Below, one piece after another: positions 1 to 5,765 of a DNA stretch of 6,297 nucleotides. Numbering within the stretch: the stretch's first letter is position 1; every line of letters starts with the position of its first letter. The notes under the pieces were generated by a model. It did not search any database, was not told the DNA's origin, and was given only the letters and a program-made list of their open reading frames with translations. Source of the DNA: Phycisphaeraceae bacterium (lineage in GTDB: Bacteria > Planctomycetota > Phycisphaerae > Phycisphaerales > Zrk34). The stretch covers positions 1-6,297 of the forward strand of contig JANQJT010000147.1 of assembly GCA_028281485.1 (NCBI GenBank), in the 5' to 3' direction. Both the position numbers and the translations under genes were made by a program.

Positions 1-1
1 G

Positions 2-889
2 CCGTTCGGCTGGACCCTCAATCCCTACCGCGGCTGTGAGCACGGCTGCGCTTACTGCTACGCACGACCCACACACGAAGCCCTCGGCTTCTCCTGCGGC
101 CTCGATTTCGAAACCAGGCTCATGGCCAAGGTCGACGCCGCAGACCTGTTCCGCAAGGAACTGGCCAATCCCGGTTGGTCCGGCGAGCCCATCGTGATGT
201 CCGGCGTGACCGATCCGTATCAGCCCGTCGAGGCCGAACTCGGCATCACGCGTCGCTGTCTCGAGGTCATGGTCGAGCACCGTCAACCGGTCTCCATCAT
301 CACCAAGAGCCGCCTCGTCCTCCGCGACCTCGACCCGCTGACCGAGCTGGCGAAACACAACGCCGTCCGCGTCACGATCAGCATTACCACGCTCGACAAC
401 GCGCTGTCGTCCAAGCTCGAGCCGCGCGCCTCCAGCCCCCGCGACCGCCTGTGGACCGTCCGCCGACTCCGATCGGCCGGCATCCCCGTCTCCGTCATGG
501 TCGCGCCGATCATCCCCGCCGTCACCGATCGCCAGACGCCCGCCATCCTCAAGGCCGCCGCCGACGCCGGCGCGGACCACGCCGACTACATCCTGCTCCG
601 CCTGCCACACCAGAACAAGAAGCTCTGGCGCGACTGGCTCGACCGACACCTGCCCGATCGCGCCGACCACGTCGAGTCCCTGCTCAGCCAGTCCCACGAC
701 GGCAAGCTCTACAACGCGACCTTCGGCCACCGCCAGCGTGGCAACGGCGCCTACGCCTCCCAGATCGCCTCCACCTTCCAGGTCTTTGCCCGGCGTTACA
801 AACTGGATCGTCGCCCCGAACCCCTCGATTCCTCACATTTCAGGAAACCCGCCGCCAGCGACCAACTCGCCCTCTTCGAGGCGGCATAA
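2..889 (+). CDS. PA0069-family radical SAM protein, 5' truncated by window edge
   Basis: The frame is open from base 2, so the gene begins upstream; the ATG at 122 lies well inside the conserved domain and is not the start. 295 residues are visible, and I estimate some 50-60 N-terminal residues are missing. Numbering from base 2, residues 7-20 carry NPYRGCEHGCAYCY: the radical SAM CxxxCxxC cluster with Cys12, Cys16 and Cys19, expected to ligate a 4Fe-4S cluster that cleaves S-adenosylmethionine. Further family blocks follow: GVTDPYQPVE, ITKSRLVLRDLD, SITTLD, LEPRASSP, a VAPIIP strand and LRLPH. The C-terminus ends in LALFEAA. The closest named families are PA0069-type proteins and the wider COG1533 group, which resemble spore photoproduct lyase; their substrate is not established. 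The neighbour 8 bases downstream is a DNA-repair glycosylase, so a nucleic-acid role is tempting but only inferred. Family assignment is firm, function is not. Confidence 0.93.
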   Translation, partial: PFGWTLNPYRGCEHGCAYCYARPTHEALGFSCGLDFETRLMAKVDAADLFRKELANPGWSGEPIVMSGVTDPYQPVEAELGITRRCLEVMVEHRQPVSIITKSRLVLRDLDPLTELAKHNAVRVTISITTLDNALSSKLEPRASSPRDRLWTVRRLRSAGIPVSVMVAPIIPAVTDRQTPAILKAAADAGADHADYILLRLPHQNKKLWRDWLDRHLPDRADHVESLLSQSHDGKLYNATFGHRQRGNGAYASQIASTFQVFARRYKLDRRPEPLDSSHFRKPAASDQLALFEAA

Positions 890-890
890 T
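885..890 (+). promoter_or_regulatory. possible -10 element just ahead of tag (speculative)
   Basis: CATAAT matches the TATAAT consensus at 5 of 6 positions and ends 7 nt before the tag ATG, so initiation would fall at or next to the start codon. There is no Shine-Dalgarno, which fits a leaderless message. Against it, three of the bases are the stop codon of the upstream gene, and no recognisable -35 lies 16-18 nt upstream, so chance is quite possible. Confidence 0.2.
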
Positions 891-897
891 ACCCAGC

Positions 898-1479
898 ATG
901 ACCACGCCTCAATCCAAGCGATGCCAATGGGCCGGCGACGACCCGGCCATGATCGATTACCACGACAACGAGTGGGGCGTCCCCAGCCACGACGACCGTC
1001 ACCTCTTCGAGATGCTCACACTCGAAGGCGCACAAGCCGGCCTGAGCTGGCGCACCATCCTCAACAAGCGCGCCGGCTACCGCGAGGCCTTCGCCGACTT
1101 CGACGCCGAGCGCGTCGCCCGCTACACCAAACGCAAGATCGAGTCGCTGCTCAAGAACCCCGCTATCGTGCGCAACCGCCTCAAGGTCGAGTCCACCGTC
1201 AACAACGCACGCGCGATCCTGAAGATCGTCGAGCGATTCGGCTCACTCGACGCCTACCTCTGGCAGTTCGTCGATCACAAACCCATCGTCAACCGCTTCA
1301 AGACGTTGACCGACCTGCCCGCCAAGACCGACGTGTCCGACACGATGAGCAAGCAAATGAAAAAAGACGGCTTCCGATTCGTCGGCTCCACCGTCTGCTA
1401 CGCGTTCATGCAATCGGTCGGCATGGTCAACGACCACGTCGTCACCTGCCCACGCCACAAGGCCGTCCAGAAGATGTAA
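898..1479 (+). CDS. tag: DNA-3-methyladenine glycosylase I
   Basis: A 193-residue protein, close to the 187 residues of E. coli TAG. It removes N3-methyladenine from alkylated DNA, leaving an abasic site for base-excision repair in the cytoplasm. The family's zinc-binding residues are all present: Cys9 and His22 near the N-terminus, His180 and Cys184 in NDHVVTC near the C-terminus (E. coli Cys4, His17, His175, Cys179). The pocket is also intact: Tyr21 in YHDNEWGVP, Glu43 and Trp51 in LEGAQAGLSW. The segment GFRFVGSTVCYAFMQ matches the conserved C-terminal block. The frame is open much further upstream, but homology begins only at RCQWAGDDP, and the ATG at 898 gives the right length. No Shine-Dalgarno is visible. 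The start follows the radical SAM stop by 8 bases, so co-transcription is likely, although a CATAAT hexamer 7 nt ahead of the ATG could give a separate, leaderless transcript. Confidence 0.95.
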   Translation: MTTPQSKRCQWAGDDPAMIDYHDNEWGVPSHDDRHLFEMLTLEGAQAGLSWRTILNKRAGYREAFADFDAERVARYTKRKIESLLKNPAIVRNRLKVESTVNNARAILKIVERFGSLDAYLWQFVDHKPIVNRFKTLTDLPAKTDVSDTMSKQMKKDGFRFVGSTVCYAFMQSVGMVNDHVVTCPRHKAVQKM

Positions 1480-1484
1480 CAAGA

Positions 1485-3452
1485 TCAGCGGCGCGTCAGC
1501 TGCTGCACCATATCGACCAGCTCCGCTGCGCGCGTCGGGTCCATGTCCGGCGCCATACCGTGGCCGAGGTTGAAGACGTAGCCCGGTCGATCTCCGACCT
1601 TCGCAAGCAGGTGCCGCACCTCCTCGCGCATCCGCGCCGGTGTCGCGTACATCACCGTCGGGTCCAGGTTCCCCTGTACCGCCACGTCCGCGCCCAGCCG
1701 CTCCAGCGACTCCGCCAAATCCGCACGCCAATCCAGCCCCACCACGTCCGCACCCGTCTCCTTCAGCGGCACGTCCAGCGCCGGGTTGCCCGTCGCAAAC
1801 GCGATCACCGGCACGCCCGGCCGTTCCGTGTGGACACGCTCGACCATCTTCCGCGTGTGCGGCTGAACATACTGGCGGTAATAATCCGGCCCCAGCACAC
1901 CCGCCCACGAATCAAACACCTGCACCGCGTCGCACCCCGCGTCGATCTGCGTGATCAGGCACGACGCCAACAGATCGCTCAGCATCCCCATGAAACGACC
2001 CCACGTCTCCGTGTCGCGCAACATCAAGGACTTGGTGTGCTTGAAGTCGCGCGACTTGCCGCCCTCGATCGCGTACGAGGCGACGGTGAACGGCGCACCG
2101 ACAAAACCGATCAGCGCGATATCGGGTCGCAGCGCACGACGCGTCAGCCGCACCGCCTCGTCGATGTAAGACAGATCATCGGCGCTGCCCGGTTGCACAC
2201 GCCCCAAATCCTCGCGCTCGCGCAGCGGGTTGTCGATCTTAGGCCCGTACCCCTTCACGTACTCCAGGCCGAACCCCATCGACTCCAGCGGCAACAGAAT
2301 GTCCTGGAAGATGATCGCCGCGTCGGTGCCCAGCCGGTCCACCGCCATCAGCGTCACCTCCGCCGCCACGGCGCTGTCGCGACAGAACTCCACCATCGTG
2401 TAGCCCGCGCGCAGCTCGCGGTAAGGCCGCTGATACCGACCCGCCTGTCGCATCAGCCACACCGGCGTGTGCGGCACCGGCTCACGACGGCACGCCTTGA
2501 GAAACACCGAATCCTCGATCGTCGTCGGCTCGTATCCCGCCCGCTCCACACCCGCCGCCGACCAGTCCATGTCGATCCTGCGCCAGCTGTTGGTGTTCAC
2601 GCCGTTGGCGTGCGCCACGCGCTTTTTTTGCAACAGGTCACCGCCGCGCCGCGCCAGCTCCTGCATCAGGTTCGTCATGTGCGGCGCGTCCGGCTCGTAA
2701 TCCGCCTGGAAACCGCAATCCACGATCGCCTCGCTCGTGATCGGCCCGACCGAACCGACACACACCCGTCGCATCGCCTCCACCAGCGCCGCGCGCCGGT
2801 CCATCTCGTCGGCGACCCGGAACAGGTGATACACCTGCGTCGCACTGAAAAACACCGCGTAGTCCACGTCGCCCGCCACGATCGCTTCGATCGCACGCTT
2901 GATCGGCTCGGTGTCCTCCGGCAGCGCCCAGTTGTAGATCGGCACGCGCATCACGTCCGCCCCCGCGTCCGCCAACCCCTGTAGAAGCTCCGGCCGACTC
3001 ATGCCGTATTCCTGCACCGCGATCCGCTTGCCCGTCAGATCACCGGTCGACTTCACCGCATCCAGCAACTGGACCCACGTGTTCGGCTCGTCCACCTCGA
3101 TGTCCGGCTTCAGCTTCCACCCCCGCAGCGTCGCCGTCGGCTTCGGTCCACGCGCCACAATCTCACAGCGATCGATCATCGCCGCGAAATCACTCTCACC
3201 GATGTGCTGGTCGTACAACTCGCCGAGCATGCGCGTGCCCACGCCCGTCAGCAGCACCAGCGTGTCGATCTGACCGCCGGCCAGCGCGTCGTAAAACGCC
3301 TGCAACTCATCGGTCAGCGATTCCATACGCACCTCGCGCATGGTCGGCGCACACAGCGGCTCGCCGCCGTGCTTGGTGATCATGCCGCGAACGACGTCTT
3401 CCCGCCGGCTCTCAAAGCTGGCCACGGTGGATTGTCCGAAATCTAGGGGCAT
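1485..3452 (-). CDS. hemDE: HemD-HemE fusion: uroporphyrinogen-III synthase / uroporphyrinogen decarboxylase
   Basis: A single uninterrupted 655-residue frame. Residues about 8-270 are uroporphyrinogen-III synthase, which cyclises hydroxymethylbilane with inversion of ring D: ESRREDVVRGMITKHGGEP, LLTGVGTRML, ARGPKPTATLRGW, RIAVQEYG, then SATQVYHL and SVGPITSEAI. A linker of about 45 residues follows. Residues about 316-655 are a full-length uroporphyrinogen decarboxylase, which converts uroporphyrinogen III to coproporphyrinogen III. Its catalytic residues are present: Arg335 and Arg339 in MRQAGRY, Asp384 in IFQDILLP, Tyr460 in APFTVASY, Ser515 in VFDSWAG and His631 in NLGHG. Domain order follows the pathway order. 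The ATG at 3452 has only a weak GAG upstream, but HemD homology begins a few residues later. The stop faces tag across 5 bases and no terminator is visible. Both domains look catalytically intact. HemC-HemD and CobA-HemD fusions are well known; this pairing is much less familiar to me. The junction carries possible recoding signals, listed separately. Confidence 0.93.
   Translation of the reverse strand: MPLDFGQSTVASFESRREDVVRGMITKHGGEPLCAPTMREVRMESLTDELQAFYDALAGGQIDTLVLLTGVGTRMLGELYDQHIGESDFAAMIDRCEIVARGPKPTATLRGWKLKPDIEVDEPNTWVQLLDAVKSTGDLTGKRIAVQEYGMSRPELLQGLADAGADVMRVPIYNWALPEDTEPIKRAIEAIVAGDVDYAVFFSATQVYHLFRVADEMDRRAALVEAMRRVCVGSVGPITSEAIVDCGFQADYEPDAPHMTNLMQELARRGGDLLQKKRVAHANGVNTNSWRRIDMDWSAAGVERAGYEPTTIEDSVFLKACRREPVPHTPVWLMRQAGRYQRPYRELRAGYTMVEFCRDSAVAAEVTLMAVDRLGTDAAIIFQDILLPLESMGFGLEYVKGYGPKIDNPLREREDLGRVQPGSADDLSYIDEAVRLTRRALRPDIALIGFVGAPFTVASYAIEGGKSRDFKHTKSLMLRDTETWGRFMGMLSDLLASCLITQIDAGCDAVQVFDSWAGVLGPDYYRQYVQPHTRKMVERVHTERPGVPVIAFATGNPALDVPLKETGADVVGLDWRADLAESLERLGADVAVQGNLDPTVMYATPARMREEVRHLLAKVGDRPGYVFNLGHGMAPDMDPTRAAELVDMVQQLTRR
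2568..2579 (-). promoter_or_regulatory. candidate internal ribosome-binding site and start for stand-alone HemE
   Basis: AGGA (2579-2576) lies 5 nt ahead of an in-frame ATG (2570-2568, Met295 of the fusion). Starting there would give a 361-residue protein holding the whole HemE domain, close to the usual length of single-domain HemE. The gene's own first ATG has a poorer ribosome-binding sequence than this internal site. It could equally be chance in linker sequence. Confidence 0.25.
2598..2628 (-). other. possible frameshift signal: A AAA AAG heptamer plus downstream hairpin at the HemD-HemE junction
   Basis: Codons 275-277 of hemDE read CAA AAA AAG, giving the heptamer A AAA AAG (bases 2628 down to 2622) in the zero-frame phasing used by the E. 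coli dnaX -1 frameshift site. After a 9-nt spacer comes a perfect 6-bp hairpin, CACGCC-AAC-GGCGTG (2612 down to 2598). A -1 shift would add 46 codons and stop at TGA (2484-2482), before the HemE core. Loss of one A, or a +1 shift, would stop at TGA (2599-2597). The AAA codon is the only one among 18 lysine codons in this gene. No strong Shine-Dalgarno stimulator lies upstream. The sequence elements are certain; function is inferred. Confidence 0.3.
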
Positions 3453-3492
3453 CGGCGTATCTCAGCATTTTCACCGCACAACAGCGGCTTCT

Positions 3493-3537
3493 GAAAAAAG
3501 TCTTGCATGGCACGTCTAATCTACTGTAACTTTTTTC
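3493..3537. repeat. 9-bp perfect inverted repeat spanning the divergent promoter region
   Basis: GAAAAAAGT at 3493-3501 is the exact reverse complement of ACTTTTTTC at 3529-3537, with a 27-nt spacer. The arms flank both candidate promoters of the divergent genes. Spacing between arm centres is 36 bp, so the two sites would be separated by about three to four helical turns. It could be a paired regulator site, a curved A-tract element, or a coincidence of two A/T tracts. No loop-plus-T-tract arrangement of a terminator is present. Confidence 0.4.
3503..3530 (+). promoter_or_regulatory. candidate promoter for the secretin-like lipoprotein gene
   Basis: TTGCAT (3503-3508) and TGTAAC (3525-3530) are separated by 16 nt and match the sigma-70 consensus at 3 of 6 and 4 of 6 positions. 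Initiation would be near base 3537, leaving a leader of about 58 nt that contains the hairpin at 3550-3565. This is a weak match, favoured mainly by its position in the divergent gap. Confidence 0.25.
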
Positions 3538-3547
3538 TTACCGCCAA
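3518..3547 (-). promoter_or_regulatory. candidate promoter for hemDE
   Basis: On the minus strand TTGGCG (3547-3542, 4 of 6 matches to TTGACA) is followed after 18 nt by TAGATT (3523-3518, 4 of 6 to TATAAT). It would start transcription near base 3511, giving a leader of about 60 nt. It is the best pair I could find by eye in this AT-richer gap, and it overlaps the candidate plus-strand promoter. Confidence 0.3.
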
Positions 3548-3549
3548 AT

Positions 3550-3565
3550 CGCGGCGTCAGCCGCG
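3550..3565 (+). other. short GC hairpin in the 5' leader of the lipoprotein gene
   Basis: CGCGGC-GTCA-GCCGCG forms a perfect 6-bp stem with a 4-nt loop, ending 18 nt before the Shine-Dalgarno. No T-tract follows on either strand, so it is not an intrinsic terminator. It could stabilise the leader or tune translation; no known riboswitch or leader class is recognisable. Confidence 0.35.
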
Positions 3566-3583
3566 TAACGACTAATGCTTCCT

Positions 3584-3589
3584 GGAGGT
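3584..3589 (+). promoter_or_regulatory. strong Shine-Dalgarno of the lipoprotein gene
   Basis: GGAGGT lies 5 nt ahead of the ATG at 3595 and settles the start. It is the only strong ribosome-binding site ahead of a gene start in this window; tag, hemDE, greA and the membrane-protein gene have weak or no such sequence. Confidence 0.8.
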
Positions 3590-3594
3590 CTAAC

Positions 3595-4533
3595 ATGAAT
3601 CGTCTCCCACTGATCGCGTGGTCTTGTGTCCTGTCCAGTCTCCTCTTTGTTCTCGGGGCTTGCGAGTCGAATCCCACCGCCGGCCAAACGCAGTCACCGA
3701 TCGCCCAAACCCGCGATTACCCGGTCGAGGACCTGTTGACCGTCACCGCGGCGGCCTCTTACTTTGAACCCCACCTGTCGGAAAACAAAAGCGTTCTGAC
3801 CGATCAATTGATCGAAGAACTCACACAGGTGATTCAACAGCACACCGAAGGCGACGTCGCCATTCAGCCCGGCAGAAAACGTTTCCGCATCACTGCCAGC
3901 ACGACTCAACACCGGCGGATCGAAGACACCCTCGATCGCCTGCGCCAAGACCGCCTCCAAGCCGTAAGCATGGATGTTCGGTTCATCCAGGTTGATGCCG
4001 AGAAACTCGATGCCCTCGGCATCGCCGCGATTGAGCCACGCTTCCTGACCGGCAAACAGATCGAAAAGCTGCATCAAGATCTGGAACAACACGACGTCAC
4101 GATGACCCGTATGCCTCGTGTGACAACTCACAATCAGCAGCGTGGATCGACTCGAATCGGTCGTGAACTCGCGTACGTTGACCGCTACGAAGCGGATTCA
4201 GACGGAAAGATCAAGCCGGTCGTGAAAACCTTTGATGCGGGCGCTGTCTTGGAGTTTACGCCGGCGATATCCCCAGACCAGAAGGACGTTGTGTTGGAAC
4301 TCCGTGCGAGATGTGCCCAGGTGTTCGTTTACAGCGGGGCACAGCAATCGCACACAGATAAACCCATCTCCCGTGTCGCCGAATGGCAGACGACTCTCTC
4401 CATGCCCGATGGCAACACGATCCTGCTGCCCGCCGACTCGATCACAACGGATATGCGCGCCATCCACGAAACGCCCGTTGCTTATTTCATCCTGATCACG
4501 CCACAGCAGACAACGCTCACCGCGTCGCGGTAA
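3595..4533 (+). CDS. lipoprotein with a short secretin-like domain
   Basis: A 312-residue protein. Residues 1-23 form a lipoprotein signal peptide with a hydrophobic core and the lipobox LGAC (Cys23); residue +2 is Glu, which by the E. coli rule does not retain it in the inner membrane. Residues 40-123 resemble the periplasmic module seen before secretin domains in planctomycete-type proteins: a DYPVEDLL opening, a helix, then a strand-helix ending TLDRLRQDR. Residues 125-304 resemble the secretin (type II/III) domain: VSMDVRFIQVD, RMPRVTTHN, a DAGAVLEFTPAIS segment, then MPDGNTILLPA and the closing strand FILITPQ. The usual GG and pore-lip (PvLGdiP) motifs near the C-terminus are absent, so a classical gated channel is doubtful; a secretin-derived envelope lipoprotein or pilotin-like partner is possible. 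No secretion or pilus genes lie nearby. The gene is less GC-rich than its neighbours and uses more A/T-ending codons. Secretin kinship is probable, role unknown. Confidence 0.72.
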   Translation: MNRLPLIAWSCVLSSLLFVLGACESNPTAGQTQSPIAQTRDYPVEDLLTVTAAASYFEPHLSENKSVLTDQLIEELTQVIQQHTEGDVAIQPGRKRFRITASTTQHRRIEDTLDRLRQDRLQAVSMDVRFIQVDAEKLDALGIAAIEPRFLTGKQIEKLHQDLEQHDVTMTRMPRVTTHNQQRGSTRIGRELAYVDRYEADSDGKIKPVVKTFDAGAVLEFTPAISPDQKDVVLELRARCAQVFVYSGAQQSHTDKPISRVAEWQTTLSMPDGNTILLPADSITTDMRAIHETPVAYFILITPQQTTLTASR

Positions 4534-4579
4534 TCCCGTCGCTGTGTCTTGGTGAAACAGACAGTCCCGAGCGATCGGC

Positions 4580-5056
4580 TTAGAGAATCTCGGCGATCTT
4601 GAACCGCTTCGTGCCGCGCGGCAGGTCCACGCGGACCACTTCGCCCACGCGCGCCTTCATCAGCGACTCGCCCATCGGGCTCGACGCGGTCACCTCGATA
4701 CAGTCCAGGTCGAAGCTGCCGGTCGATTCGCCGACGAGCTTGTACGTGTCTTCGTCGACCTCGTCGCCGTCTTCGTCGATCTCGATCAGCTTCACCGTCG
4801 CGCCGAGAAACACCATGTCGTCCGGCACGGTGCCCTCTTCGACCACCTGCGCCGTCGCCAGCCGCTCTTCGATGCGGCGGATCTCCGCCTCGTTCATGCC
4901 CTGGTCCTCGCGGGCGGCGTGATACTCGGCGTTCTCCTTCAGGTCACCCAGCGCACGCGCCTCGGCGATGCGCTTGGTGATCACGGGACGCTTGGCGATC
5001 AGTTCCTCGAGCTTGGTCTCGAGCTGCTGCTTGTCTTCTTGTGAAATGAACTCCAT
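4580..5056 (-). CDS. greA: transcription elongation factor GreA
   Basis: A 158-residue protein, the same length as E. coli GreA. It enters the RNA polymerase secondary channel and stimulates cleavage of backtracked RNA. Residues 1-75 form the antiparallel coiled coil; its tip carries GDLKENAEYHAARE with Asp38 and Glu41, equivalent to the catalytic acidic pair Asp41 and Glu44 of E. coli. Residues about 80-158 form the FKBP-like domain (VFLGATVKL, YKLVG, SSPMGESLM, GEVVRVDLPRG). The loop between its first strands is unusually acidic (IDEDGDEVDED, residues 92-102). The ATG at 5056 matches the family N-terminus. There is no Shine-Dalgarno; a promoter-like pair ends 8 nt upstream. The gene converges with the lipoprotein gene across 46 bases, where I see only a 4-bp stem (CCGA/TCGG) without a T-tract, so no convincing terminator. 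Confidence 0.96.
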   Translation of the reverse strand: MEFISQEDKQQLETKLEELIAKRPVITKRIAEARALGDLKENAEYHAAREDQGMNEAEIRRIEERLATAQVVEEGTVPDDMVFLGATVKLIEIDEDGDEVDEDTYKLVGESTGSFDLDCIEVTASSPMGESLMKARVGEVVRVDLPRGTKRFKIAEIL

Positions 5057-5064
5057 GGGGCAAA

Positions 5065-5093
5065 GTTGTAGGCTGCCGGACGCGGCTTTTCAA
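5065..5093 (-). promoter_or_regulatory. candidate greA promoter, probably leaderless
   Basis: On the minus strand TTGAAA (5093-5088, 5 of 6 to TTGACA) and TACAAC (5070-5065, 4 of 6 to TATAAT) are separated by exactly 17 nt, the optimal spacing. The -10 ends 8 nt before the greA ATG, so the start site would fall within about 0-3 nt of the start codon. The absence of a Shine-Dalgarno is consistent. This is the best promoter match in the window. Confidence 0.45.
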
Positions 5094-5129
5094 CCGCCAC
5101 AACCCGGAGTTCGGAAAATTCGACCAAAT

Positions 5130-5765
5130 TCACGCCATCTGTCGCCTCCGGTAGAGCCGCAGCGTCAACACCCACACCACGACCACCGCCAGGCCCATCA
5201 CCGACAGCACGCCCCCCATCGGCTCGACAGCCTTCACGGGGTTCGGCATCGAGAGCCGATAGATCGTCTGAATCGGCGACAGCAACACACGCGCCCACGT
5301 CGGCGCATCGCTCGGCAGCACCAATCCACAGATCGCCCACCCGATCGCCGCGCCCAGCGCCACCGCTCGCCCCACCCCGCCGCACCGCCTGCCGTGATCG
5401 ATGATCATCGCCGTGATCAGGCCGTAAACCAGAAACGCGTAGTCCATCACCGCGACCTTCGCGATCGACCAATCCACCGGCACCACGCGGGCCGGCCAGA
5501 TCACCAACTGCAACAAGGACATCAAAATGAACAGGTCACACAGCGTCGCCGCCGTCGAACGCTGTGGCGCCCGCTGCGACAACCGAACCGCCGGCCAGGC
5601 CAGCATTATCCCCATCAGCGCCGACATCAACACCCACCGGATCGTCGCCGGGGTCGCGAACGGCTGTCGATCGATCGACACGTTGATCGCGAAACTCCCC
5701 AACAACCACACCGTCCAGCCCAGCATGAGCGGCCGCGACATCAGTTGTTCGTTGCGATTACTCAC
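5130..5765 (-). CDS. polytopic membrane protein of unknown function
   Basis: I do not recognise the family. From a GTG at 5765 the protein is 211 residues with about six hydrophobic segments, near residues 13-30, 42-60, 73-91, 104-122, 131-150 and 184-203. Positive residues cluster after segment 3 of the cytoplasmic-type loops (HGRRCGG, residues 124-130) and at the C-terminus (RLYRRRQMA), suggesting an inner-membrane protein with a cytoplasmic C-terminus. No catalytic motif, cysteine pair or transporter signature stands out. The GTG start overlaps the end of the FtsQ-like gene by 8 bases, implying co-transcription and translational coupling; the ATG at 5741 (Met9) is an alternative start, and neither has a good Shine-Dalgarno. 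The coupling hints at an envelope or cell-division role, but that is inference. It ends 73 bases ahead of greA. Confidence 0.8.
   Translation of the reverse strand: MSNRNEQLMSRPLMLGWTVWLLGSFAINVSIDRQPFATPATIRWVLMSALMGIMLAWPAVRLSQRAPQRSTAATLCDLFILMSLLQLVIWPARVVPVDWSIAKVAVMDYAFLVYGLITAMIIDHGRRCGGVGRAVALGAAIGWAICGLVLPSDAPTWARVLLSPIQTIYRLSMPNPVKAVEPMGGVLSVMGLAVVVVWVLTLRLYRRRQMA

Noticed and set aside
175..897. In-frame N-terminal extension of tag back to an ATG at 175
   Set aside because: The extension is an Arg/Pro-rich shadow of the radical SAM gene; TAG homology begins just after the ATG at 898 and the length then matches the family.
2623..2629. T7 tract as a plus-strand intrinsic terminator following the 2598-2612 stem
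   Set aside because: On the plus strand the tract follows the stem after 10 nt rather than directly, and it lies antisense inside the hemDE coding region.
738..2984. Very long plus-strand open frame (over 700 codons) across tag and hemDE
   Set aside because: It runs out of frame through tag and antisense to the well-supported HemD-HemE gene, and its product is low-complexity Arg/His/Pro-rich sequence typical of GC-rich antisense frames.
3575..3598. Seven-codon leader frame ending in TGA that overlaps the lipoprotein ATG
   Set aside because: It has no ribosome-binding site of its own and encloses the Shine-Dalgarno of the real gene; an ATGA overlap this short is easily chance.
4534..4579. 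Bidirectional terminator between the lipoprotein gene and greA
   Set aside because: Only 4-5 bp stems (CCGA/TCGG, TGTCT/AGACA) without T-tracts are visible.
4750..4800. Simple TCGTCG-like repeat
   Set aside because: It encodes the acidic Asp/Glu loop of GreA and is explained by amino-acid composition.
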